A stretch of 20,000 nt of DNA from Prorocentrum cordatum (GCA_963575745.1 CAUYUJ010010502.1:321505-341504); one strand, 5' to 3'. Counted from the first letter of the stretch, positions 1 to 8,171 are shown. Program-made: numbers and translations. Notes: generated from the letters alone by a model not told the origin.

Positions 1-594
1 AGCGGACACGGGTCACAGGATTCTCTATATTTGCTCTGAGAAGGTATTCGCCTTCCCCCCACTGCCAACATTTCCATATTTTCCTGGGAGTCAACGACTA
101 CTTGAGTCTGTGCTTCCACTTCCTGACTTCGAGACGACGCAGGCGGCACCCTGTTCTGCCAGTGCGCTACGGGCACAGCTCAGAACACTGAAGTGGCGGC
201 GCGGGCTCATCTCTGCGACCGCGGCCCAAATTGGGCGCACATTAGAAAAAGTGCTTGCAAACGCACTGGCTGTCTCGAGCCACCGTTGAGGCCATCTTCG
301 GGCGACAAGTGGCCGGGCGCGAGACCCAGCAGTGCACTGGAATGCGAAAGACGAGGAGGGACGGCCCTGAGACCCTTGTTCTCGCGACGCAGGCGGCACA
401 ACGAAGGCCGACACAGGCTATCATCAAGAACTTGTGCTCGGCCTCGTACGGCGGCGGCCCCCGCGACGCGCTAGGCCCTGCAAGCGGATACCGTGCCGCT
501 CCGCTCCGCGCGCGCGGGAGGCTGGGAAAGGCTCGGGACGCTGAGCTCTGGGGACTGGCACGCGGATAGCATGTCGCACCGAAGCGTGGTGGGC
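1..594. other. Gene-free stretch at window start
   Basis: I recognise no gene here. Open frames exist on both strands, but they overlap one another and show no domain or plausible protein composition, as expected of GC-rich non-coding DNA. The only structure noted is a 15-bp direct repeat (CGACGCAGGCGGCAC) at 135-149 and 385-399, 250 bp apart, with no similarity seen around it. Confidence 0.5.
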
Positions 595-757
595 TACAGT
601 CGGACTTGATTGGAGAGGACACGCGAGAGGACACAAGACCCTTCCGAGGGCCACATCGCCATAGGAGTGTAAGCAGGCACGTGCCGCGAGGCACAGGACA
701 CAAGGGTACCCTTGAGCTTGCAGGGTCGACCTACTAAGTTAATCCGGGCCGACTGTA
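595..757. mobile_element. Small non-autonomous element with CAGTCGG ends and TA flanks (Tc1/mariner-like MITE)
   Basis: Seen: the stretch starts TA-CAGTCGG (TA 595-596) and ends CCGACTG-TA (TA 756-757), so perfect 7-bp inverted ends sit exactly between two TA dinucleotides. Pairing continues imperfectly inward, sharing GATT a few bases further in. The element between the TAs is 159 bp and has no coding potential. Known: Tc1/mariner/pogo transposons duplicate a TA target and often begin with CAGT. Inference: this is a miniature element of that class. The same CAGTCGG ends with TA flanks occur again at 8957-9218, which supports a family. The short perfect TIR leaves chance possible. Confidence 0.5.
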
Positions 758-1135
758 GAACTGGAGCGACACGCTTAACCAAAGTTCTGCACCGTCTGTG
801 ACACCGGATGAGTCGAACGGGGTACGTACACACATCGGGCTAACACACGTTCTGAAGATCACCGTTCTTATAAATCGGCGCAGGTAACGGCAATTCAAGT
901 GTTGCTGACTTTTCCACAATGCGCCCCTTACGGTAAAAATCAACAACAACTCACCGAAACGAAAAAACAACTGCGCCGGAAGCGGAACTGGAACTGGAGA
1001 CGACAACGGCGGCGGAGCCGAAAAGCAAATGGCAGCAGAAAAGAAACTGGAAAGCTGACCAAGAGCCAAAACACGAGTTTGTTGTTTCCTGTCCTGGGAC
1101 TCGCGCGGCCACCCCCGCCTCCGCGGGGAAGCCCC
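758..1135. other. Gene-free spacer
   Basis: I see no gene or strong repeat. The part around 940-1080 is A- and purine-rich on the + strand and would translate to an Arg/Lys/Gln-rich peptide with no domain, which I attribute to base composition. Confidence 0.45.
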
Positions 1136-1294
1136 AGGTCGGGCATGTCCCTCTACAGAGGGATTTTGGACGGAAAAATCAAAAAATACCCCAGGAATGC
1201 TCCAAACATTGGCAACAATGATCAACACATCGTCCCAAAACTATTCTTCTACTGTTTTTGAGCGCTCCCTCCTGTAGAGGGACGGGCCCGACCT
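1136..1294. mobile_element. Inverted-repeat element, family A copy 1
   Basis: Seen: the left arm from 1136 begins AGGTCGGGC and continues, after two mismatched bases, into GTCCCTCTACAG. The right arm ending at 1294 is its reverse complement (CTGTAGAGGGAC then GCCCGACCT). About 21 of 23 arm positions pair. The 159-bp element has an AT-richer interior that contrasts with its GC-rich surroundings. A second diverged copy lies at 8655-8791: positions 1231-1292 and 8730-8791 match at about 45 of 62 by my count. No clear target-site duplication was found. Inference: a MITE-like family, with the class of the autonomous partner unknown. Confidence 0.62.
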
Positions 1295-1342
1295 TAGGGA
1301 CGCCTCCTGCTGCACCCTCGGCGGACCTCCGCCCGTGCAGAG

Positions 1343-1378
1343 CTCCGCCCTCGACCCCCGCAGGGGTCGAGGGGGGAG
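1343..1378. other. GC-rich hairpin
   Basis: An 11-bp perfect stem (CCCTCGACCCC at 1348-1358 against 1363-1373) closes a CGCA loop. After one mismatch, four more pairs extend it to 1343-1378. It lies about 50 bp after the family A element. There is no T-tract and no gene beside it, so I do not call it a terminator. Confidence 0.5.
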
Positions 1379-1872
1379 GGCTTCGGACCTGCTCGGCCCT
1401 CCTCGGGCCCCTTCTCGGGGGGCCTCCTCTCCTTTTTTTGTTTTTTGTCGACTCAGCATGCATTGAAGACTGTAAGCTCGTCCTCTCGCCATCACCAGAG
1501 GAGGTGGGCGGCACCCACACAGGATGGGGCGCGACAGGAAGCCCAGCGGCCCCACGCGCGGTCCTGGAGGGCACGGCCACGGACCAGGGGGGCCGACATC
1601 CAGCCATCCAGCTGCAGCACTCACACCTCCGCACAGGGAGGAGGGGAGGAGGACAGCCCCGGCCTCGACCCTCTGGGGGGCCTCCTCTCTCGGGGGGCCT
1701 CCGCGGGCCCTGTGGCGGCAGCCCCGGCGCGCACCTTCCGGGAGACCTCGCCGGCCCCATCGCCCTGCGCCCGAAGGACTGCATGCATGTCCTGAGTCTG
1801 CCCTCCTCCTCCTCCTCCCTCCACTAAGTCCCCGCCTTGAAAAGAACTCGGGACGTTTCCTACAAATCCTAA
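1379..1872. other. GC-rich gene-free spacer
   Basis: The stretch is G/C-rich with repeated GGGGGGCCTCCTCTC-like segments near 1420, 1675 and 1695 and a short CCT run at 1801-1826. Open frames occur on both strands, but they are Pro/Arg/Gly-rich and mutually overlapping. No domain was recognised. Confidence 0.45.
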
Positions 1873-1949
1873 GTCCTCCACCTCCTCCTCCACCTCCACC
1901 TCCTCCTCCTCCTCCTCCTCCTCCTTCTCCTCCTCCTCCTCCTCCTCCG
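1873..1949. repeat. (TCC)n microsatellite
   Basis: A nearly pure CCT/TCC trinucleotide run with occasional A or T interruptions. It is pyrimidine on the + strand. It creates poly-Pro, poly-Gly or poly-Glu open frames that should not be taken as genes. Confidence 0.95.
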
Positions 1950-2400
1950 ATCACCGGACTTCGAGCGTTGCGCCCCGCGGTGCGCGCTTACCTTCGGTGG
2001 GGGGAAACGAGAAGGAGGAGGCCCTGTCAGAGGGCGTCCGGGACTTCTCAGGAGCCCTCGCGCCCTCCGAGGGGTCCGTTTGCGTCTTCGGGGGAGGCTT
2101 ACAGAAAGCTTCTCGGAAGGCCGGGTGACTTCCGAGCCTTCTGAGAGGGCCTTCTCCTTCTCACTTCCCCCCCTCGCTCGCCGCCGACATGGAGGACAAG
2201 GGGGGGGGGGGGGCGGAAGGAGGAGCGGAGGGAGGAGGCGGAATTTGAGTGTCCTGGGTGCAGCGGGGCACGGCAACCGTAGCCGACGAGGTCTTTAGAG
2301 CGCCCCTCTTCCCCGCACCCTCGCGGGGAGCGGCGGCAACAGCGCTCCCAACGCGAAGAGGTGGCCAGGGGAACGAGTTTAACGCACCTTTTCCGCGCCT
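1950..2400. other. GC-rich gene-free spacer with a poly-G run
   Basis: No gene recognised. There is a run of 14 G at 2200-2213, followed by GGA-rich sequence to about 2240. Confidence 0.45.
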
Positions 2401-2443
2401 CTCCTCCTCCTCCGCCTCCTCCTCCTCCTCCTCCTCCTCCTCC
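2401..2443. repeat. (CTC)n microsatellite
   Basis: A trinucleotide CTC/TCC run of about 14 units with one G interruption. It is pyrimidine on the + strand. Confidence 0.93.
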
Positions 2444-2580
2444 ACAATTACTCAATATGAATACTACTCTCCCTCTTCCCCGGATGACGGCCTGAAAGTG
2501 TCCGACCCCCTCCCGCGTAATGTTTTTTACACACAGGTTTCCCCGGAGTTGGGTTTCCGCCTGCATTTGTTTTCAAAATG

Positions 2581-2770
2581 CTGCTCTCGCTGAGGCGCTG
2601 GCCTCATTGTCGGGCCCCGCTCGTTCCGAATGGTGCTCCCGCTGCAGCGCTGGCCTCATTTCCGTGCTTCCGCTCGTTCTGAATCGTGCTTCCGCTGCAG
2701 CGCTGGCCTCATTTCCGCGCTTCCGCTCGTTTCGACTCGTGCTCCCGCTGCAGCGCTGGCGTCATTTCCC
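2581..2770. repeat. Minisatellite, 52-53 bp unit, about 3.7 copies
   Basis: The anchor GCGCTGGC recurs at 2595, 2647, 2700 and 2753, spaced 52, 53 and 53 bp. Each unit also carries CCGCTGCAG and a TTCCGCTCGTT-like block. The first copy is the most diverged. Because the spacing varies by one base, the array cannot keep a single reading frame. Confidence 0.85.
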
Positions 2771-2773
2771 GTG

Positions 2774-2866
2774 CCATGCCACGGCATGCAATGCATTGCT
2801 AGGTTAATACTACGCTTTGCGGTGCTCTTCTACGCCATGCCATGCCGTGCTCTACAATGCATCGCG
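2774..2866. repeat. Cluster of CATGCC/GCATGC palindromes, duplicated once
   Basis: CATGCC-AC-GGCATG (2775-2788) runs directly into the perfect 12-bp palindrome GCAATGCATTGC (2788-2799). A related block, with CATGCC repeats then ACAATGCATCGC, follows at about 2834-2866. No gene is involved. Confidence 0.55.
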
Positions 2867-2990
2867 TACCCTTTCGGGATCATTGCCCTGCTCGGCATCC
2901 GACTGTGCGAGTAGAGAGGGGATCTGCGCCATGCAAAGGGATGGGGGGAGGGGTAGGATGTAAGATATGGACGCACGAGAGAAAAGGGAT

Positions 2991-3046
2991 GGGGCAAAAG
3001 AAGGAAAAGAAAGAAAGAAAGGAAATCCAAGAAAGAAAGAAATAAT
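2991..3046. repeat. (GAAA)n purine tract
   Basis: An interrupted GAAA/GGAAA run, purine on the + strand, ending in AATAATAAAA. Confidence 0.85.
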
Positions 3047-3190
3047 AAAATCGAATACGACCGAAGAAGCATAAGAATCGATTACGCAGAACGCACGAAG
3101 CAGCATGCATAACACAGAGAGAAGAAAAGACGAAGAATCAGAACTAAGACGAATAATCCGAAGCAATCCGCTAAGAATACGAATCATCCT
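3047..3190. repeat. Degenerate A-rich repeat
   Basis: Words such as AAGAATCGA, AAGACGAAGAATC and AAGAATACGAATC recur irregularly. The stretch is AT-richer than its surroundings and looks like a decayed short-unit tandem array. No gene seen. Confidence 0.5.
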
Positions 3191-3566
3191 AATCCCCTCC
3201 TCCTTCCCTCCTCCTCCTCCTCTCGGACCATCCGACTCCTAAATCCTTTCTCATCATCCTTCCTCCGCATCCATAAACCTCCTCCCTCCGCCTCCCTCCT
3301 ACTTCCCTACCTCTCCCCTATCCCTTCCACCCTCCCCCTCCTCATCCAGAGACTCACCTCCCTCCCTGCTCCTCCCTCCCTCCTCCGCCCTCCCCTCCCA
3401 TCCTCTTCCTCCTCCCTCCCTCTCCCCCTCCCCCCTCCTCTCCTCCTACCTCCTCCTACTCCTCCTTCCTTCCTCCCCCCTCCCTCCTCCCGCCTCCCTC
3501 CTCCTCCTCCTCCCGCCCCTCATCATCCCTCCTCCTCCTCCTCCTCCTCCTCCTCCTCCTCCTCCA
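3191..3566. repeat. Long degenerate (TCC)n polypyrimidine tract
   Basis: About 375 bp made almost wholly of C and T on the + strand, with scattered A and G. The pure CTC run is at the 3' end (about 3529-3565). It produces several Arg-, Glu- or Pro-rich spurious open frames. Confidence 0.93.
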
Positions 3567-3646
3567 GGTGGTCACCTCTCCTCCTCTTCCGCACCTCCTC
3601 TTGTGCGCTATCGGCGCGTGCCTCCGGGGACCGGTGGCCGCCTGTC

Positions 3647-3680
3647 GGCCGCGGTGCGGTGGATCCCACCGCCGCAGGCC
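3647..3680. other. GC-rich hairpin
   Basis: GCGGTGG (3656-3662) pairs with CCACCGC (3666-3672) across an ATC loop. Further imperfect pairing extends outward to GGCC at both ends. No flanking gene. Confidence 0.45.
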
Positions 3681-4009
3681 CAAAAACTGCCTGCCCCATT
3701 GTCTCGCCATCTCTCGGACGTCCATTCCCCGTGCGTTTTTCGATTTCGTGCGTGTTTTTTGGGCTCGATTGTCCAGGATGCTCCTCGATGGCCCTCGCCG
3801 AGGAAACAATCACACGCTCGAGCGATGCCGGGCAATCATGCCGCTCTGTCCACGTCCAATCGGCTTCGAACCCGCGGCGCACGCCGAGCTCGCGTCGAGT
3901 CCGCGTCGAGCCCGCGTCGAATCCCTGTCGGACGCGCATCGGGCGCATGAGAAGCTATCGTCGTGCATGCCATGGCACTGGACACTCTCACCGCTCTTTC
4001 ATTGAGCTA
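3681..4009. other. Gene-free spacer with a short tandem repeat
   Basis: No gene recognised. Three 11-bp units (CGCGTCGAGTC and variants) sit head to tail at 3891-3923. The rest is unremarkable. Confidence 0.45.
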
Positions 4010-4130
4010 AAACTAAAATATGAATGTCTTCTACATGTTTACAACAAATGTTCCAAAACTGTTTCAAACATGTTTCTGCACTTTATAGACATGTTTGAAC
4101 AATGTTGTAGACATCAGGAAACTATGTGGC
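4010..4130. other. AT-rich island with an inverted repeat
   Basis: About 120 bp is distinctly AT-rich inside a GC-rich region. TTCAAACATGT (4053-4063) pairs perfectly with ACATGTTTGAA (4089-4099) across 25 bases. Outer pairing is weaker: ATGTCTTCTACA near 4024 against TGTTGTAGACAT near 4103. It could be a small decayed inverted-repeat element or a scaffold-attachment type AT island. No gene. Confidence 0.45.
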
Positions 4131-4231
4131 AACATGCCTCGTCTCCATTGATCGTCTTCCACAGAGCTATCGCGTCTTGAAGAGCAGGCGAGGGTCCCCC
4201 GAAGATGCAGCGCAGCCTAGGCCACCTCGCC

Positions 4232-4262
4232 TCGCGCATATCGCGCCCCGCGATATGCGCGA
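4232..4262. other. Perfect 14-bp stem hairpin
   Basis: TCGCGCATATCGCG (4232-4245) and its exact reverse complement (4249-4262) are separated only by CCC. Weak complementarity continues outward, for example GAGGG-type blocks near 4187 and 4303. This could be the core of an older foldback element. Confidence 0.7.
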
Positions 4263-4387
4263 CGGTGGGCGGCCCCGACGTATTCCTGGAGGTTCCCTCG
4301 CGGCCGCGGCGGGGCGCTGCTCGAACAACAAAATAGCCAGGAGGATCCCCTGGAGGGGTCCGCGTGCCGATTCGGCGCGGATCTTGC

Positions 4388-4433
4388 TCGGACAACGACG
4401 GCGGCGGCTGTGGCGACGGCGACGACCACGACC

Positions 4434-4500
<67 letters not shown>

Positions 4501-4520
4501 CAGGCGGTGGCGACGGTGAC
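4388..4520. repeat. (GAC)n microsatellite
   Basis: Degenerate GGC/GAC units lead into a pure GAC run (about 4431-4498) and then decay again. The reading frames give poly-Arg, poly-Val or poly-Asp/Thr peptides of no significance. Confidence 0.95.
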
Positions 4521-4703
4521 GATTTGTTTACGTTTTGGTCGCTTTGGGGCATTCGGGCGCCTGTGAGGACCTCCGGAGGCCTCTGAGGACCATCGGGCAA
4601 GTCTGGGGGCCTCCAGGTTCCCTCCGGACGGTGGCGCCAGCAACGACGTCGCCATTGACCTCCGTCGGCGACGCCAGCGAAGACGACGTGCCTGGATTTT
4701 CAA

Positions 4704-4747
4704 CGTTGACGACGACAACGACCACGACCACGACGACGACGACGACT

Positions 4748-4798
<51 letters not shown>

Positions 4799-4880
4799 GC
4801 GGCGGTGGCGGCGGCGACGGTGGCGGCGGCGGCGACGTTGAGGGCGACAGCGACGGCGACGGCGACGGCGATGGCGACGG
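4704..4880. repeat. (GAC/GGC)n compound microsatellite
   Basis: A GAC-type run grades into GGC/GGT and then GACGGC units. It is the same motif class and strand orientation as the tract 200 bp upstream. The sequence between them is not repetitive, so they are separate arrays. Confidence 0.93.
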
Positions 4881-5588
4881 GCCTCTTCCGGTTAGGAGCT
4901 AGGCGGGGCGCGCAAAGCACTAATTGGGGAGACGGGGCGCGGGCGGGCGGGGCCTCAGGCGGCCGGAGGGTGCGGGGTGCAGGCGGTGCCGAATTCCGGG
5001 ACTGAACACAGACCGCCCCGGAAAATGCACGTTCTCCCGAACGGGTGCTCGTGAGGTGCTGGATGCGTGGACTGGGCACGGTTCGCGGACATGCCACATG
5101 CCATCCAGCAGCACGGCAAGGCTCATTGACCCGTCTTTTTGCGGGGGTGGGGGGTCCAATCTGAGCTCGGCCCTGTTAGGCGCCCTGACCACTGATGTAT
5201 GCACTGCCACACTCTGTAAACATGACACTACGTTCGCGTGAACGCTGATCGGGCGCGGGGGGCGACGTCAGTGGTGCGGCCGGTGATGATCTGCACGACG
5301 GCCGTGCCGATCTCCCGCGCACGCACGGCAACTCACTTACGCAGACATGAGCGAGACTGCAGAAGACAAGCCAGATGCTGAATTCCATTCTGCCCACCCT
5401 CTTCCTGCATAAGAACCCCCAGGTCGAAAATCCTGCGTACGAGCAGCAGGGATTGCGAGATATCCCCAAAACGTCCCCACCACGGCGGCGGCTCCGCACG
5501 CTTGTCGCCCCGCCCCACGTACATGTCCTCCTCGCCGGCTTGGCTGCCCTCTGGCACCTTCGCATGCCTCGGCTCGGGGGATCTGCGC
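4881..5588. other. Gene-free spacer
   Basis: I recognise no gene. The minus strand around 5335-5225 could encode a short natural-looking peptide (REIGTAVVQIITGRT-like) before a stop, but it has no supporting start, length or domain. Confidence 0.4.
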
Positions 5589-5795
5589 CACACACACAGG
5601 CACACACACACACACGCAACACACACACACACACGCAACACACAACACACACACACACACACGCACGCACGCACCTTTCTGGCGGTCGCGACCTCCCGCG
5701 CGGCGGACGACACGAAGCAAGTCGGGTGCGCAGGCCGACACACACGCAAACAAACACACACACACACACACACACACACAACCACACACAACACA
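5589..5795. repeat. (CA)n microsatellite clusters
   Basis: Interrupted CA runs occupy about 5589-5670 and 5730-5795, separated by about 60 bp of unique sequence. They create Thr/His-rich and Val/Cys-rich spurious open frames. Confidence 0.93.
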
Positions 5796-5955
5796 CAACC
5801 ACAACCACAACCACAACCACAACCACAACCACAACCACAACCACAACCACAACCACAACCACAACCACAACCACAACCACAACCACAACCACAACCACAA
5901 CCACAACAACAACAACAACAACACCAACACCAACACCAACACCAACACCAACACA
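5796..5955. repeat. (CCACAA)n hexamer array passing into (AAC)n and (AACACC)n
   Basis: About 18 near-perfect CCACAA hexamers run from about 5797 to 5906. A short AAC run and then about five AACACC-type units follow, to about 5952. The hexamer periodicity keeps one frame open, giving a repetitive Pro-Gln or Thr-Thr peptide, but nothing suggests a gene. The complement TTGTGG is not a telomere repeat I know. Confidence 0.93.
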
Positions 5956-6128
5956 CAACAACACACAAAAAAAAAACACGAAACGCTCTTGGGCGCCCAC
6001 GGCATCGCGCGCGGCGACGAGGTGGAGCAACACACACAGCTCACTCTCCGACGTCGCGGCCCTGCGCGCGGCAACGGGGCGCAGAAGGCCGGAGAACAGT
6101 GAGGCGCAGGCGTCTTCGCCTGGCCGAG

Positions 6129-6252
6129 CCCTCATACACAAACACACACAGACACACAGACACACACAAACACACAAACACAAACACACATACACACACA
6201 CGCGCAAACACAGACACAGACACACTCACACACACTCACACACACACACACT
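6129..6252. repeat. (CA)n compound microsatellite
   Basis: CA dinucleotides are interrupted by AAACAC, AGACAC and TCACAC variants. This is the second CA cluster in 600 bp. Confidence 0.93.
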
Positions 6253-6647
6253 GGCGTCAAAGGCATAACCAGCAGAACTGTGATACTCTGTGACAGGATT
6301 CTCGGAGCAAGGCCAAGACCGAGGCCATTCCAGACGGCCGTCGGCTTGCATAACTTTGAGACTGCATGGCAAACACAGCCCTTCAGGGCGTAGGTGGTGT
6401 AGGGCGCTTCTTCTTCCAACTTCCTTCTTCCCCTCTCGGGGGGGTGCCCCCATCCCCCCCTGCCTCCGCTCCGCAAGACGATCTTCGCACGACAGGGGGC
6501 AACGAGTGAAAGCAATGTTGGAGAGGCGTGCTGGTCTGCCGTGATGTTTCCCTGCCCTCCTGTGTTGGCTGTGGCTTCTCGCTCTGAATAGAGCATCGTG
6601 GTCTCCATCCTCCTTCCTCCCCCTCCTCCTCGCGGCTCCCTGAAGGG
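6253..6647. other. Gene-free spacer
   Basis: No gene recognised on either strand. A long minus-strand open frame crosses here, but it is driven by the CA tract on one side and acidic low-complexity sequence on the other. Confidence 0.4.
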
Positions 6648-6920
6648 CTGCGAACTGCGCAGCTGTCGACACGTTCGCGGGTCACCTCGCGGATCACAAG
6701 GGGTGCTGCGAACTGTCCAGCTGTCGACAAGTTCGTGGGCCCCTGGGAGGCCCAGCGGAGTGGGGGAGTACGCACATCCAGTCGAGACCTCGTGGCTCGC
6801 TGGGGGGCTGCGAATTGCGCAACTGTCGCCACCTTCGTGGGCTTCCTGGGAGGCCCAGCGTGGGGGAGTACGCACATCCACCCGAGACCTTACGGCTCCT
6901 GCGCGCTGCGGGTCCTTCAA
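6648..6920. repeat. Decayed ~100-bp tandem repeat
   Basis: CTGCGAA(C/T)TG(C/T)..CA(G/A)CTGTCG recurs at 6648, 6706 and 6808, with a remnant CTGCG at 6906. GAGTACGCACATCCA occurs in two copies about 100 bp apart. Spacings of 58, 102 and 98 bp indicate one internally deleted unit. Confidence 0.7.
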
Positions 6921-7319
6921 CGTATTCGCTTGTATTGAGCGGTCCTGGGTATAGTAGTCATAGGAATGGTTTGGTACGTCGCAGGGTACTTTCCTTTTTC
7001 TAAGGTGTCGTCTTCCTCGTTGTCGTCTCCGAGGGTCGTCGTCGTCCGCTCTCCTCTCCTGCCTGTCCGCCTCCTCCTGCCGTCCTGGACGCGGCGTAGT
7101 TGGGCCAGCGGTCCGTCCGGAAGCCAACTCTCTGTGGGGTCGAGGGCCTTGGGGGCGAGGGTCCTGGGAAGGGGCATAGAGCCTAGGGTGGGAGGGGACC
7201 TCCACCTCAGCCTCCTTCTCCTCCTCCTCTGGTTTAGGCTTGGCCGCCGCGGAGCTGTGGTTCCGTGATGGCATTTCGCCAGCCGGAGCTTTTGTCGGCG
7301 AGGTTGATGTTGACGGTAG
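6921..7319. other. Spacer upstream of the RNase H fragment
   Basis: No domain recognised. The minus strand is Glu/Lys/Arg-rich when translated, from CTC/CCT-rich + strand sequence near 7200-7235. It could hold degraded upstream parts of the retroelement that carries the RNase H remnant, but I could not identify them. Confidence 0.35.
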
Positions 7320-7754
7320 TGTGGCCAAAGACGGCCACCAGTTCTTGCCCCTGGCCAGGCAACTGTTGAGTGTGATCACAATGGCGATGTAGCTGCGTAC
7401 CTCTGTGGCCCAGTAGGCAAAGCTCTTCCGCGCACGTTGCCTGCAGCAGAACTTCAAGCGTACCTAGCCAGTAGCAGATTCAGAGGAGCGACAAGGATAC
7501 ATTCCGATTTCAAAAGTGTGGCAGCCTGCCACAACTCGGACAAGCCAGCCAGTAGGAATCAGATATTTGACGGGCAAGGCTCGATGGCCAAGGTAGGAGA
7601 AGTCCACCGAGACGGTGGGTTTGAGGGTGCCAAGGTCAAAGCCCATCAAGAGATAGAATATCTCGAGCGCTTCTCCGAGCAGAGGAGACACGCCTCAGGC
7701 AATGACGCAGTCGACAGACTTGCCAAACTTGCCGCGCCCCGCCTGGCCTGGCCC
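7320..7754 (+). pseudogene. Degenerate RNase H domain of a retroelement
   Basis: RNase H removes the RNA strand of RNA-DNA hybrids; retroelement polymerases often carry one. The frame open from 7320 contains, in the right order and spacing, an AAEL segment (candidate catalytic Glu at 7449), HSDFKSV 19 residues later (Asp), KVKAHQ, and GNDAVDRLAK about 69 residues after the Asp (last Asp). This matches the RNase HI family order. The first catalytic Asp may be a VDGS at about 7309-7320, which lies in another frame, so the gene looks broken. No reverse transcriptase was recognised beside it. The open frame continues to 7883, but only through the palindrome inserted next to it. It differs from the LINE at 13.5-18 kb, in which I see no RNase H. 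Confidence 0.6.
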
Positions 7755-7933
7755 TCGGAAGGGAGGGCACCAACTATACACCTACACCGATCTTGGCCAG
7801 GCCAATCCTGGGCCCAGGATCGGTGTATATGCCTTCCTGCCCCAGGCAGGAGGGCGTATGCACCGACCCTGGGCCCAGGGTGATCCTGGCCAGGATCGGT
7901 GTTGGTGTATAGTTGGTGCCCTCCGATCGGAAG
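7755..7933. mobile_element. Foldback element 1: 163-bp near-complete palindrome with 7-bp flanking repeats
   Basis: Seen: two 80-nt arms (7762-7841 and 7845-7924) are reverse complements at 70 of 80 positions by my count, around a 3-nt CCA centre. Each arm also carries smaller palindromes (CCTGGGCCCAGG, TGGCCA) and an ATCGGTGTATA-type motif repeated inverted within it, so the strand can fold into one long hairpin or a branched structure. TCGGAAG occurs directly before the left arm (7755-7761) and two bases after the right arm (7927-7933), a candidate target-site duplication. It directly follows the RNase H remnant, as if inserted at its end. No coding sequence. Inference: a foldback-type non-autonomous transposon. 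Confidence 0.72.
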
Positions 7934-7966
7934 CAGAGCGGGAGGCCCCCCCCCCTCTCTGCGCGT

Positions 7967-8171
7967 AGGTCTCGGGTCGGGCGAAAGGGGGGGATAGCAA
8001 AGGGGGGGTTTGAGAATCAGCTCACGTAGCTGATTTTCCCCGCGCCTCCCGGCGCCGGGAGGCGCCCATGTATCGAGGAATGGGCCCCTCGGTCGGGCCG
8101 AAACAGCTGCATGCAGCAGATTTCGTACCCCCCCCTTTCCCAAACCCCCCCTTTCGCCCGACCCGAAGGTC
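7967..8171. mobile_element. Foldback element 2: 195 bp with perfect 22-bp ends and 5-bp AGGTC duplication
   Basis: Seen: the left end (7972-7993) begins TCGGGTCGGGCGAAAGG and is an exact reverse complement of the right end (8145-8166). Similarity continues imperfectly for about 45 more bases, including a second G-run and a local hairpin in each arm: AATCAGCT/AGCTGATT at about 8015-8035 on the left, and GCTGCATGCAGC at about 8106-8117 on the right. The middle holds a perfect 24-bp palindrome (8042-8065). AGGTC abuts both ends (7967-7971 and 8167-8171), a convincing 5-bp target-site duplication. No coding sequence. It lies 33 bp after foldback element 1. Confidence 0.75.

Noticed and set aside
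1343-1378. Rho-independent terminator
   Set aside because: No T-tract, no upstream gene, and the window is eukaryotic in character.
5225-5335. Short natural-looking minus-strand peptide (REIGTAVVQIITGRT-like)
   Set aside because: About 30 codons with no start, no domain and no neighbouring exon recognised; chance cannot be excluded.
5796-5906. Telomere repeat
   Set aside because: CCACAA/TTGTGG is not a telomere motif known to me, and the array is internal and short.
5176-6225. Long minus-strand open frame (349 codons) and overlapping + strand frames of 234-297 codons
   Set aside because: They translate the CA and CCACAA repeats into Val/Cys or Thr/His/Gln runs. Several frames on both strands are open at once, which is a property of the repeat, not of coding.
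6132-7457. Minus-strand open frame of 441 codons
   Set aside because: It joins CA-repeat translation with Glu/Arg-rich low-complexity sequence, has no domain, and overlaps the RNase H remnant read on the + strand.
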